A program made the translations under genes and the position numbers. From assembly GCA_027343725.1 (NCBI GenBank), contig DAHWKH010000032.1, positions 1-12,367 on the forward strand: a stretch of DNA of 12,367 nucleotides, in the 5' to 3' direction. The notes beneath the pieces are model-generated. The model saw only the letters and a list, made by a program, of their open reading frames with translations, was not told the origin of the DNA and ran no database searches. Within the stretch, counting starts at the first letter, position 1. Each line of letters begins with the position of its first letter. Of the stretch, positions 6,210 through 12,367 are shown in pieces. This stretch comes from Acidiferrobacteraceae bacterium. Lineage in GTDB: Bacteria; Pseudomonadota; Gammaproteobacteria; Acidiferrobacterales; Acidiferrobacteraceae.

Positions 6210-7270
6210 GGCCTGCGTGTGCCGTGCTCGATGGCGAGGCCTTGCGCCACAACCTGAAGGTGGTGCGCGCCCAGTCGTCTGCGCAGATCATGGCGGTCAT
6301 CAAGGCCAACGGTTATGGCCACGGCCTGTGTTGGAGCGCGCGCAATCTCCCGGAGGCCGACGGCTTCGGGGTCGCAAGCCTGGAGGAGGGCTTGGCCTTG
6401 CGCGCGGCCGGCATCGATCGCGACATCTGTCTCCTGGAGGGATTTTTCTCCGCGGAGGAGATCCCGCTGATCATCCAGGAACGTCTGGCCCCGGTCATTC
6501 ATGAGCATCACCAAATCGCGGCCCTGCAACGCTACGCGGGCCCGGGTGCGTTCGATGCGTGGATCAAGATCGATACCGGCATGCACCGCCTGGGTTTCGC
6601 GCCGGACGAGGTCCGCGCCGCGCAAGCGGCCCTTGAGGCCCTGCCGGTCATCCGCCGGATCGGCCTCATGTCGCATCTCGCCTCGGCGGAGACGCGCGCC
6701 TGCCCCGAGACCACGCACCAGATCGCGACCTTCCGGACGCTCGCCGAAACGGCCCCCCGCAGTCTCGCCAACTCGGCCGGGATCCTGCTCTGGCCGCAAA
6801 GTCATCACGAATGGGTGCGCCCCGGACTCATGCTCTTTGGGGCCTCGCCGCTCCCCGATGCGGATGGACCGACACTCGGGCTGCGGCCCGTCATGACCCT
6901 CAAAAGCCGCCTCATCAGCATCCGGCGGCGGCATGCAGGGGATGCCATCGGCTATGGCGGCGCCTATCGCTGCCCGGAGGACATGCCGGTCGGCGTCGTC
7001 GGGATCGGCTATGGCGATGGTTACCCGCGCGAATTCCGCCGCCCGCCCTCGGTGCTGATATCCGGCCGGCGCGCACCGGTCGTCGGGCGGGTCTCCATGG
7101 ACATGGTGACGGTGGATCTCAGATCGATCCCCGAGCCCGACATCGGCGATGAGGTGATCCTGTGGGGCGAGGGCCTGCCGGTCGAGGAGGTCGCGGACGC
7201 CGCGGGCACGGTCCCCTACACGCTGTTGTGCGGCCTCACGCAACGCCTGCCCCGGTGGCCGGCGGCATGA
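6206..7270 (+). CDS. alr: Alanine racemase (PLP-dependent)
   Basis: Interconverts L- and D-alanine, supplying D-Ala for peptidoglycan, in the cytoplasm. The 354 aa match the usual length (E. coli 359). The fold III barrel carries the PLP lysine K33 in VIKANGYGHG. The second catalytic base, Tyr250, is in AIGYGGAYRC. Other landmarks are WIKIDTGMHRLGF, LMSHLASAE, ANSAGIL, RPGLMLFGASP, GIGYGDGYPRE and the C-terminal GRVSMDMVTVDL. The N-terminus is compact: MRPACAVLDGEALRHNL aligns directly with family starts. The start ATG overlaps the dnaB stop as ATGA, with only a weak GGA upstream, so translational coupling to dnaB is likely. Its own TGA overlaps the radA ATG in the same way. Confidence 0.97.
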   Translation: MRPACAVLDGEALRHNLKVVRAQSSAQIMAVIKANGYGHGLCWSARNLPEADGFGVASLEEGLALRAAGIDRDICLLEGFFSAEEIPLIIQERLAPVIHEHHQIAALQRYAGPGAFDAWIKIDTGMHRLGFAPDEVRAAQAALEALPVIRRIGLMSHLASAETRACPETTHQIATFRTLAETAPRSLANSAGILLWPQSHHEWVRPGLMLFGASPLPDADGPTLGLRPVMTLKSRLISIRRRHAGDAIGYGGAYRCPEDMPVGVVGIGYGDGYPREFRRPPSVLISGRRAPVVGRVSMDMVTVDLRSIPEPDIGDEVILWGEGLPVEEVADAAGTVPYTLLCGLTQRLPRWPAA

Positions 7271-8652
7271 AGACCCGGCGCGTCTATGTCTGCCGCGAGT
7301 GCGGCGCGCAGAACGCGCAATGGGCAGGGCGTTGCGACGCCTGCGGGGCCTGGAACACGCTCGTCGAGGGCGTGAGCCGTCCGGCCGCGACCTCACCCCC
7401 CCGGACACCGGTGGCGCTCGCCGATGTCGCCTGCGAGGCGGTCGCGCGCTGGTCTTGCGGGCTTGCCGAGCTCGACCGGGTCTTGGGGGGCGGGGTTGTT
7501 CCCGGTTCGGTGGTCCTTCTGGGAGGGGACCCGGGCATCGGAAAATCGACCGTGCTCATGCAGGCGCTTGCGCACATGAGCCGCGATCTGCCCGCCCTCT
7601 ATGTGACGGGCGAGGAGTCGAGCGCGCAGGTCGCGTTGCGCGCGCGGCGTCTGGGACTCGATGCCCCGAACCTGAAGCTCCTGGCCGAGACCGATGTCGA
7701 GGCCATCCTCGCGGCCTCCCGGACGGAGCGGCCGCGGGTCCTGGTCATCGACTCGATCCAGACCGTCTACACGCCGGCGCTCGGGTCGGCGCCCGGGAGC
7801 GTTACGCAGGTGCGCGAGGCGGCGGCGGCCCTGGTGCGCTTCGCCAAGGAGAGCGATACGGCGCTGTTTCTGGTCGGCCACGTCACCAAAGAGGGGCAGC
7901 TCGCCGGCCCGCGCGTGCTCGAACACATGGTGGATGCGGTTTTGTATTTCGAGGGCGACAGCGGCAGCCGCTACCGTCTCATACGAGCCATCAAAAACCG
8001 CTTCGGCGCGGTCAACGAACTCGGTGTGTTTGTGATGACCGAGACCGGATTGCGCGAGGTGAGCAACCCCTCGGCCTTGTTCCTGCGCCAGGACGCCGAG
8101 AACGCGCCGGGCAGCGTCATCCTCGTGACCCAGGAGGGCACGCGCCCGCTCCTGGTCGAGGTCCAGGCGCTGATCGATGAGAGCGCGTCCGCGAACCCGC
8201 GGCGCCTGGCGCTCGGTCTCGACAACCAGCGTTTGGGCATGCTGCTCGCCCTCTTACACCGGCACGGGGGCCGGGCCACGTTTCGCCAGGACGTCTTTGT
8301 CAACGTGGTCGGGGGCGTGCGCGTCACGGAGACGGCGGCCGATCTCGCGGTCCTTCTGGCCTGTGCCTCGAGCCTCGTCGACCGGGCGGTGGGACGCGAT
8401 CTCGTCGTCTTTGGGGAAGTGGGGCTCGCAGGCGAGATCCGGCCGGTGCCGCGGGGCCAGGAACGGCTGCGGGAGGCGGCCAAGCTCGGGTTTCGGCGCG
8501 CGCTGATCCCGCAGGCGAACGCGCCCAAGCGCGCGCACGACTGGGGGATCGAGGTCCACGGCGTCAAGCACCTCCTGGAGGCCTTGCGCTACGCGCTCGG
8601 CGCCGAGCGACCCGAGGGGCCGATCCCCACAGGCGGGCCGGGCGGAGAATAA
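7267..8652 (+). CDS. radA: DNA repair/recombination protein RadA (Sms)
   Basis: A RecA-like, DnaB-like ATPase that drives branch migration and processing of recombination intermediates. The 461 aa nearly equal E. coli RadA (460). The N-terminal zinc finger has C9, C12, C23 and C26 (CRECG through CDACG). Walker A is GGDPGIGKST (K93). The RadA-specific KNRFG motif is at 243-247. The C-terminal Lon-like P domain runs from about 290 to the end (LVEVQALIDES, NPRRLALGLDNQRLGMLLAL, VFGEVGLAGEIRPV). The start at 7267 is chosen over a GTG 105 nt upstream because it puts the zinc finger at the N-terminus as in the family. It overlaps the alr stop as ATGA. Confidence 0.97.
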   Translation: MKTRRVYVCRECGAQNAQWAGRCDACGAWNTLVEGVSRPAATSPPRTPVALADVACEAVARWSCGLAELDRVLGGGVVPGSVVLLGGDPGIGKSTVLMQALAHMSRDLPALYVTGEESSAQVALRARRLGLDAPNLKLLAETDVEAILAASRTERPRVLVIDSIQTVYTPALGSAPGSVTQVREAAAALVRFAKESDTALFLVGHVTKEGQLAGPRVLEHMVDAVLYFEGDSGSRYRLIRAIKNRFGAVNELGVFVMTETGLREVSNPSALFLRQDAENAPGSVILVTQEGTRPLLVEVQALIDESASANPRRLALGLDNQRLGMLLALLHRHGGRATFRQDVFVNVVGGVRVTETAADLAVLLACASSLVDRAVGRDLVVFGEVGLAGEIRPVPRGQERLREAAKLGFRRALIPQANAPKRAHDWGIEVHGVKHLLEALRYALGAERPEGPIPTGGPGGE

Positions 8653-8682
8653 AACCAGGCGCTGGCGCGTCTTACCGCCATC

Positions 8683-10209
8683 ATGAGGGGAGCCACGAAA
8701 GCCGGCGCGGGGACACCGCCGGGATGGGCAGGCGCGCGGACGAGGCATCGGGGCATCGGCCTCCGGGGGCCGCGGCCCGGATTCGGCGTGCTCCTCGCGC
8801 TCACGGGCGCGCTGGCGCTCCCATTCGCCATACTCTCCGGGGGGGAATCCGCCGTTTCGCTCGCGCGTGCGCTCGGCGCCGGGCTCGCCGCTTGCCTTGC
8901 CGTCGGGATCGCCCTCTCCGGGCGTCTCGCGAAGACCCGCGCGGAGGGCGGCGGCGTGGGTGCGCGCGCGGCCTTTCTCGAGACCATCGAGCGCCGCATC
9001 GCCGGAGAGGCGGGGCGCCCCTACAGCCTCGTCCTGTTCGATATCGACGACTTCAAGATCCTGAACGATCGCCACGGTCCCCTCGGCGGAGACGCGATCC
9101 TGACGCAAACACAGCGCAGACTCCGGTCCGCGCTGCCGGAGGGGGCGGCGCTTGCGCGCTTTGGCAGCGACGAGTTCCTGGCCTTTCTTCCGCACATGCC
9201 GAGCGATGAGGCACAGCGCGAGATCGACGCGCTCCTCCAGGTCTTCGGTCGCCGTCCCATGAGGCTTGCGGGCGTGCGCGTCGGCGTGACGCTGAACGCC
9301 GCGATCGCGGGCTATCCCGATACCGCGCCGTCGCTGCATGACGCCATCAGTCAAGTCACATCGACGCTCATCACCTTGAAGCGCCAAGGCCGCAATCGCA
9401 GCGCGCTTGCGCGCGCAAGTCATCCAGGTGTGTGTCGCCTCGGGTCGGAAGTCGAATGGGCCTTGAGCGAGGGGCGCCTGCGCGCCGCCTATCAACCGAT
9501 CATGGACCTCAAGACCGGGCACCCGGTCGCGGAGGAGGGGCTTGCGCGCCTCGTTTTGCGCGATGGGCGCGTGCTGGACGCGGATCAGTTCATATCGGCG
9601 GCATCCGAGTTTCGCCTCACGAGCCGCATCGACCGGGAGGTGATCGCGCAGATCGTGGCGCGGTGCCGAATGCGGAGCCGCGCCGGCGATGACCGGCTGC
9701 GCTTCATGAACGTGTCCGCGGCTTTGTTGCGCGAGCGCCGATCCCTGGAAGACATCGCCTCCGTGTTGACGAGCTGCGAGGGTCTCGGGGATCTTCTGGG
9801 TGCGCCCAATCCCTTGGTGGTGGAGATCACGGAACGCGAGCTTGTGCACGAACCGCAAAAGGCGCTCGAGGACCTAAAGCCCCTGCTGGAGCTCGGTGTG
9901 CGGCTCGCGATCGATGACTTCGGGAGCGGTTACTCGTCGTTTCTGTATCTCACGTCTTTGCCGGTCGCGTTTCTCAAAATCGAGATGCGACTCCTGCAGG
10001 CCGCGCGCACGAGCGCGCGGGCGCGCTCCATTCTGAAGGGCATTCGCGCGATCGCCGGCGACCTCGGGATTCTGACCATTGCCGAAGGAATCGAGGACGA
10101 GGCCTTGGCCGGTCTCGCCGGCGATCTCGGCATGGATTGGGGGCAGGGATTTTATTACGGGCGAGCGGCGTTCGACGATCCGCGCGGGCCGAGGGCGCGC
10201 GCGGTCTGA
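8683..10209 (+). CDS. Membrane-anchored GGDEF-EAL protein, probable c-di-GMP phosphodiesterase with degenerate cyclase domain
   Basis: 508 aa. Two hydrophobic segments (about 33-51 and 58-79) with a very short loop anchor it in the inner membrane; there is no PAS, CHASE or other sensor domain. The GGDEF domain (about 92-245) keeps LFDIDDFKILNDRHG and GRNR but has GSDEF at 161-165, GP in place of the usual GH, no DxLTGLxNR stretch and no RxxD inhibitory site. The EAL domain (about 255-500) retains the expected catalytic set: E285 (EGLAR in place of EALxR), N343, E381 (EITE), D411 and D412 (DDFGSGYSS), K432, E468 (AEGIED) and Q488. Family knowledge therefore suggests c-di-GMP hydrolysis to pGpG, perhaps with GTP-dependent control by the GGDEF half; this is inference. 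It starts 30 nt after radA in the same direction, with a poor Shine-Dalgarno, and ends 8 nt from pstA. Confidence 0.88.
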   Translation: MRGATKAGAGTPPGWAGARTRHRGIGLRGPRPGFGVLLALTGALALPFAILSGGESAVSLARALGAGLAACLAVGIALSGRLAKTRAEGGGVGARAAFLETIERRIAGEAGRPYSLVLFDIDDFKILNDRHGPLGGDAILTQTQRRLRSALPEGAALARFGSDEFLAFLPHMPSDEAQREIDALLQVFGRRPMRLAGVRVGVTLNAAIAGYPDTAPSLHDAISQVTSTLITLKRQGRNRSALARASHPGVCRLGSEVEWALSEGRLRAAYQPIMDLKTGHPVAEEGLARLVLRDGRVLDADQFISAASEFRLTSRIDREVIAQIVARCRMRSRAGDDRLRFMNVSAALLRERRSLEDIASVLTSCEGLGDLLGAPNPLVVEITERELVHEPQKALEDLKPLLELGVRLAIDDFGSGYSSFLYLTSLPVAFLKIEMRLLQAARTSARARSILKGIRAIAGDLGILTIAEGIEDEALAGLAGDLGMDWGQGFYYGRAAFDDPRGPRARAV

Positions 10210-10217
10210 GGCTTGGC

Positions 10218-11087
10218 CTAACTCTGCCCCGGACGCAAGGGCCGGTTGCGTTTCAAAAGGAGGCTGAGGCCGATATTGATGAGGAGCACCATCACGATCA
10301 CGAGGAATGCGGCCGCGAAGGCGAGCGCGTGCGCCGATCGGAAGGGCTGATTGATGAAGCTCCAGATCACGTAGGTGAGATAGCCGATCGGTTCGTGAAT
10401 GAGGCGCCCGTTCCAGAGAAAGTTGGACCAGCCCGCGGTGTAGATGAGCGGGGCGGTCTCGCCGAGGGAAATCGCGAGCGCGAACAGCACCCCGGTCAGG
10501 ATCCCCGGGAGGGCGAGCGGCAGGGCGATGCGGGTGATGACCGTGAATTCCTTGAACCCGAGGGCGTAGCCCGCCTCGCGCAGGCTGTTTGGGACCTGCA
10601 GGAAGGCGATCTCGGTAAAGCGCGCGACGTAGGGCACGACCATGATTGCAAGCGTGATGGACCCGGCCAGCACCGAGAACTGCCAGCCCAATCCGATGAC
10701 GAGCGTCACGTAGCTGAAGTAGCCGAGCACGATCGAGGGCACGCCCGTCAGGACATCGTCGAGAAAGCGCACGCTTCGTCCGAAACGCGCGCGCCCGAAC
10801 TCGGACAGATAGATCCCGGCCAGGATGCCGACCGGTGCCGCGAAGAGCAGTGCCCCGAAGACCAGCGCGAGCGTTCCGGTGATGGCGTTCAAGAGCCCGC
10901 CCGAGATCCCGTTGGTCACGGTCGTGAAGAGGCTGAGGGACAGGGCCGAGAGGCCTTTGCGGAAGACCGTGTAGAGGATGTCGAGGAGCGGGATCGCAAC
11001 CAGGAGGAACGAGGCCACCGCCAAGGTCCAGCCGATGGCCGAGAGCGCCCGGCGCTTCAGGAGCCGTGTGGGGCTATAACGAAGCAT
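10218..11087 (-). CDS. pstA: Phosphate ABC transporter permease PstA
   Basis: One of two inner-membrane subunits of the high-affinity phosphate importer PstSCAB. The 289 aa (E. coli 296) contain about six membrane segments, the first at about 17-40. The ABC-coupling EAA loop is EAGYALGFKEFTVITRIALP (171-190). The LSEF and DDVLTGVPSIVLGYF segments and SLGETAPL (208-215) are typical of PstA. The ATG at 11087 lies inside the end of pstC (14-nt overlap) with a modest GGAACGAG upstream, so coupling is likely. The TAG stop is 8 nt from the stop of the opposing GGDEF-EAL gene. pstB does not follow, unlike the usual pstSCAB order. Confidence 0.96.
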   Translation of the reverse strand: MLRYSPTRLLKRRALSAIGWTLAVASFLLVAIPLLDILYTVFRKGLSALSLSLFTTVTNGISGGLLNAITGTLALVFGALLFAAPVGILAGIYLSEFGRARFGRSVRFLDDVLTGVPSIVLGYFSYVTLVIGLGWQFSVLAGSITLAIMVVPYVARFTEIAFLQVPNSLREAGYALGFKEFTVITRIALPLALPGILTGVLFALAISLGETAPLIYTAGWSNFLWNGRLIHEPIGYLTYVIWSFINQPFRSAHALAFAAAFLVIVMVLLINIGLSLLLKRNRPLRPGQS

Positions 11088-12036
11088 GGCGACTCGTTCC
11101 GGTCAAAAGGCGGGCGATGATGTTCGTGATGACGGCGATGATGAACAGGATCAGCGCGATTTCCGCGAGCGAGCGCACGGCCATCCCCGTCGGGTCCTGC
11201 ATGGCGCTGTCGAGCTGCGACACGATGAAGGACGCCATGGTCGTGATGGGGCTGTAGATATTGCGCGGAAAATAGTTGAGCGCCCCGCCACTGACCATGA
11301 GCACCGCCATGGTCTCGCCGAGGGCGCGCCCGAGCCCGAGGATGCAGGCGCCGATGATGTTGACGCGCACGGTCGGTAACATCGCGAAGCGCACGACCTC
11401 GAAGTGCGTGGCGCCGAGCGCGTAGGCCGCTTCCTTGGTTTCGGGCGGCACCTGCGCGAGCGCGTCGCGCACGGTGGCGGCGATGATCGGGACCACCATG
11501 AGCGCGAGCACGATGGAGGCGGACAGGAGTCCGTAGCCGCTGCCGATGGGCCCCGAAAAGACGGGCAGGAAGCCCAGGACGGCGCGCAGTCCGGGCCCTA
11601 GGTCGTGGGCCACGAGCGGGGTCAGAACGACGTAGCCCCAGAGCCCGTATACGACGCTTGGGACCGCCGCCAGGAGCTCGACGATGAACGAGAGCGCCCC
11701 CCGGAGGCGGGTCTTCAGTCCTTCGGCGAGAAAGACGGCGACGCCGATGCTCACCGGGATTGCGATCAGAAGGGCGATGCCGGATGTCAGCAGGGTGCCG
11801 ACGATAAAGACGAGAATGCCGTAGTTCGCCCCGATGGGCGCAAGCTGCCCGCGTTGGCGGACCGGATTGGCGTAGAGATTGCCGAGATTCCAGGTATGGC
11901 CGGACAGGAAATGCCAGCCGTTGAAGTGAATCGCGGGCCAGGAGTATTTGGCGAGAAACACGAGAATGGCGAGGAGTGCGAGCGGGATCAGACTCGTCGC
12001 GAGCACCAGCATGATACGAAAGGGTCTCAGTGTCAT
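11074..12036 (-). CDS. pstC: Phosphate ABC transporter permease PstC
   Basis: The partner permease of PstA. The 320 aa (E. coli 319) begin with a membrane helix at about 8-29. A periplasmic stretch (30-70, WNLGNLYANPVRQRG) follows, then further helices at about 72-105, 113-142, 170-188, 225-250 and 290-310. The EAA loop is KEAAYALGATHFEVVRFAMLP at 201-221, split here between KEAAYALGA and FEVVRFAMLP. AVPSVVYGLWGY and LGRALGETMAV are characteristic PstC segments. The ATG at 12036 has a GGGA a few bases upstream and lies 57 nt from the pstS stop, across a terminator hairpin. It overlaps pstA by 14 nt. Confidence 0.96.
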   Translation of the reverse strand: MTLRPFRIMLVLATSLIPLALLAILVFLAKYSWPAIHFNGWHFLSGHTWNLGNLYANPVRQRGQLAPIGANYGILVFIVGTLLTSGIALLIAIPVSIGVAVFLAEGLKTRLRGALSFIVELLAAVPSVVYGLWGYVVLTPLVAHDLGPGLRAVLGFLPVFSGPIGSGYGLLSASIVLALMVVPIIAATVRDALAQVPPETKEAAYALGATHFEVVRFAMLPTVRVNIIGACILGLGRALGETMAVLMVSGGALNYFPRNIYSPITTMASFIVSQLDSAMQDPTGMAVRSLAEIALILFIIAVITNIIARLLTGTSRHASL

Positions 12037-12045
12037 GGGTATCCC

Positions 12046-12080
12046 AAAAATCAGCCGGGGCCTTCACAGAAGGCCCCGGC
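12046..12080 (-). terminator. Intrinsic terminator or attenuator between pstS and pstC
   Basis: On the minus strand an 11-bp perfect stem GCCGGGGCCTT / AAGGCCCCGGC with loop CTGTG is followed by TGATTTTT. This has the form of an intrinsic terminator, with two or three bases between stem and T-run. It sits 13 nt after the pstS stop. On the plus strand there is no T-run after the stem, so it acts in the pst direction. Partial termination here would give much more PstS (a periplasmic binding protein) than permease. The structure is seen; partial read-through is inferred from the lack of another pstC promoter. Confidence 0.85.
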
Positions 12081-12093
12081 CGCACAGCCCCGC

Positions 12094-12367
12094 TTACCGA
12101 ACGCGCGCGATCTGTTTCCGGCTCAAGGCCGAAATGCGCGCCGGCAAGGCGATAAAGCGAACCTGGCGCAGGAAGGTGCGGGCATTCCCGCCCTTCCGGC
12201 TCACCGCCCAGTCCAAGAACCGGCGCAGGACTTTCGCGGTCGCCGGGTTGGCCTGGTGGTCGTTCACCATCGCGTACTCGTAGTTGATGATCGGATACGA
12301 TTGCGCGCCGGGTGCGAACACGAGGCTAATACGCTCATCCGTCGGTGTTTTGTTCACGAGCTGACCC
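12094..12367 (-). CDS. pstS: Phosphate-binding periplasmic protein PstS, C-terminal end (5' part outside window)
   Basis: The binding protein delivers phosphate to PstCA from the periplasm. Ninety codons of the 3' end are visible. The frame is open to the window edge, reading GQLVNKTPTDERISLVFAPG and then AQSYPIINYEYAMV. SYPIINYEYA is the conserved late strand of PstS, and the C-terminal helical region RRFLDWAVS and the weak FIALP..I..LS pattern are as expected. The GTG at 12357 is internal, not a start. The signal peptide and any upstream Pho box lie outside the window. The TAA stop is followed by the terminator hairpin. Confidence 0.9.
   Translation of the reverse strand, partial: GQLVNKTPTDERISLVFAPGAQSYPIINYEYAMVNDHQANPATAKVLRRFLDWAVSRKGGNARTFLRQVRFIALPARISALSRKQIARVR

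Noticed and set aside
6200..7408. Long minus-strand open frame (402 codons) across alr
   Set aside because: It mirrors alr exactly, is Arg/Gly/Asp-rich with no recognisable domain, and has no neighbours on its strand. Long antisense frames are expected in GC-rich coding DNA, and alr has clear catalytic motifs.
8655..8665. CCAG-GCG-CTGG mini hairpin between radA and the GGDEF-EAL gene
   Set aside because: A four-base stem with a three-base loop and no T-run is within chance expectation.
8254..9858. Minus-strand open frame of 534 codons opposite radA and the GGDEF-EAL gene
   Set aside because: It is a shadow of two well-supported genes: low-complexity composition, no family motifs, and it crosses the boundary between the two real genes.
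10180..10204. CCGCGCG / CGCGCGG inverted repeat at the 3' end of the GGDEF-EAL gene
   Set aside because: It is made of Arg/Gly/Ala/Pro codons in GC-rich sequence, has an 11-nt loop and lacks a T-run.
10137..11120. Plus-strand open frame (327 codons), very acidic and His/Glu-rich, opposite pstA
   Set aside because: The polar composition is what the antisense of hydrophobic membrane-protein codons gives. PstA on the minus strand is unambiguous.
1..12367. Undescribed defence, mobile or CRISPR-like system
   Set aside because: No direct-repeat arrays, transposase, integrase, phage, toxin-antitoxin or nuclease-cassette genes are visible. Apart from the GGDEF-EAL protein, every gene assigns to a core family.

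Overview
The window is a GC-rich (roughly two-thirds G+C by eye) chromosomal segment whose gene order, purA - tRNA-Leu - rnr - rlmB - rpsF - rpsR - rplI - dnaB - alr - radA, is a classic gammaproteobacterial core block. I cannot name a genus. Protein lengths and motifs match E. coli and Pseudomonas relatives closely, but E. coli's nsrR (between purA and rnr) and priB (between rpsF and rpsR) are absent.

Layout. Positions 1-477 hold the 3' end of purA. A tRNA-Leu(CAG) with encoded CCA lies on the minus strand at 495-581, convergent with purA and divergent from rnr. Its near-consensus sigma-70 promoter (604-632) runs into the start codon of rnr. Then come rnr and rlmB (8-nt overlap) and, behind a second clear promoter (3593-3621) and a structured leader, rpsF-rpsR-rplI. 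A small hairpin separates rplI from dnaB. dnaB-alr-radA are joined by two ATGA stop/start overlaps. A membrane-anchored GGDEF-EAL protein follows radA by 30 nt. Eight bases beyond its stop lies the stop of pstA on the opposite strand. The right end is a leftward pstS-pstC-pstA phosphate-transport operon with a strong intrinsic terminator between pstS and pstC. The pstS 5' end is outside the window, and pstB does not follow pstA.

How the genes work together. The rightward block combines RNA quality control (RNase R), rRNA methylation (RlmB), ribosomal proteins S6, S18 and L9, the replicative helicase, alanine racemase for peptidoglycan and the recombination ATPase RadA, probably as one or two long transcripts. 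The GGDEF-EAL protein would add c-di-GMP turnover at the tail. The leftward block encodes the binding protein and both permease subunits of the high-affinity phosphate ABC transporter, but its ATPase must be encoded elsewhere.

Nothing here looks like a new defence or mobile system: there is no CRISPR, IS element, phage gene or toxin-antitoxin pair. The points of interest are regulatory and organisational: the tRNA promoter nested in the rnr start, the rpsF leader, a low-GC rare-codon patch inside dnaB, the pst attenuator, the missing pstB, and a c-di-GMP enzyme with a decayed cyclase half.
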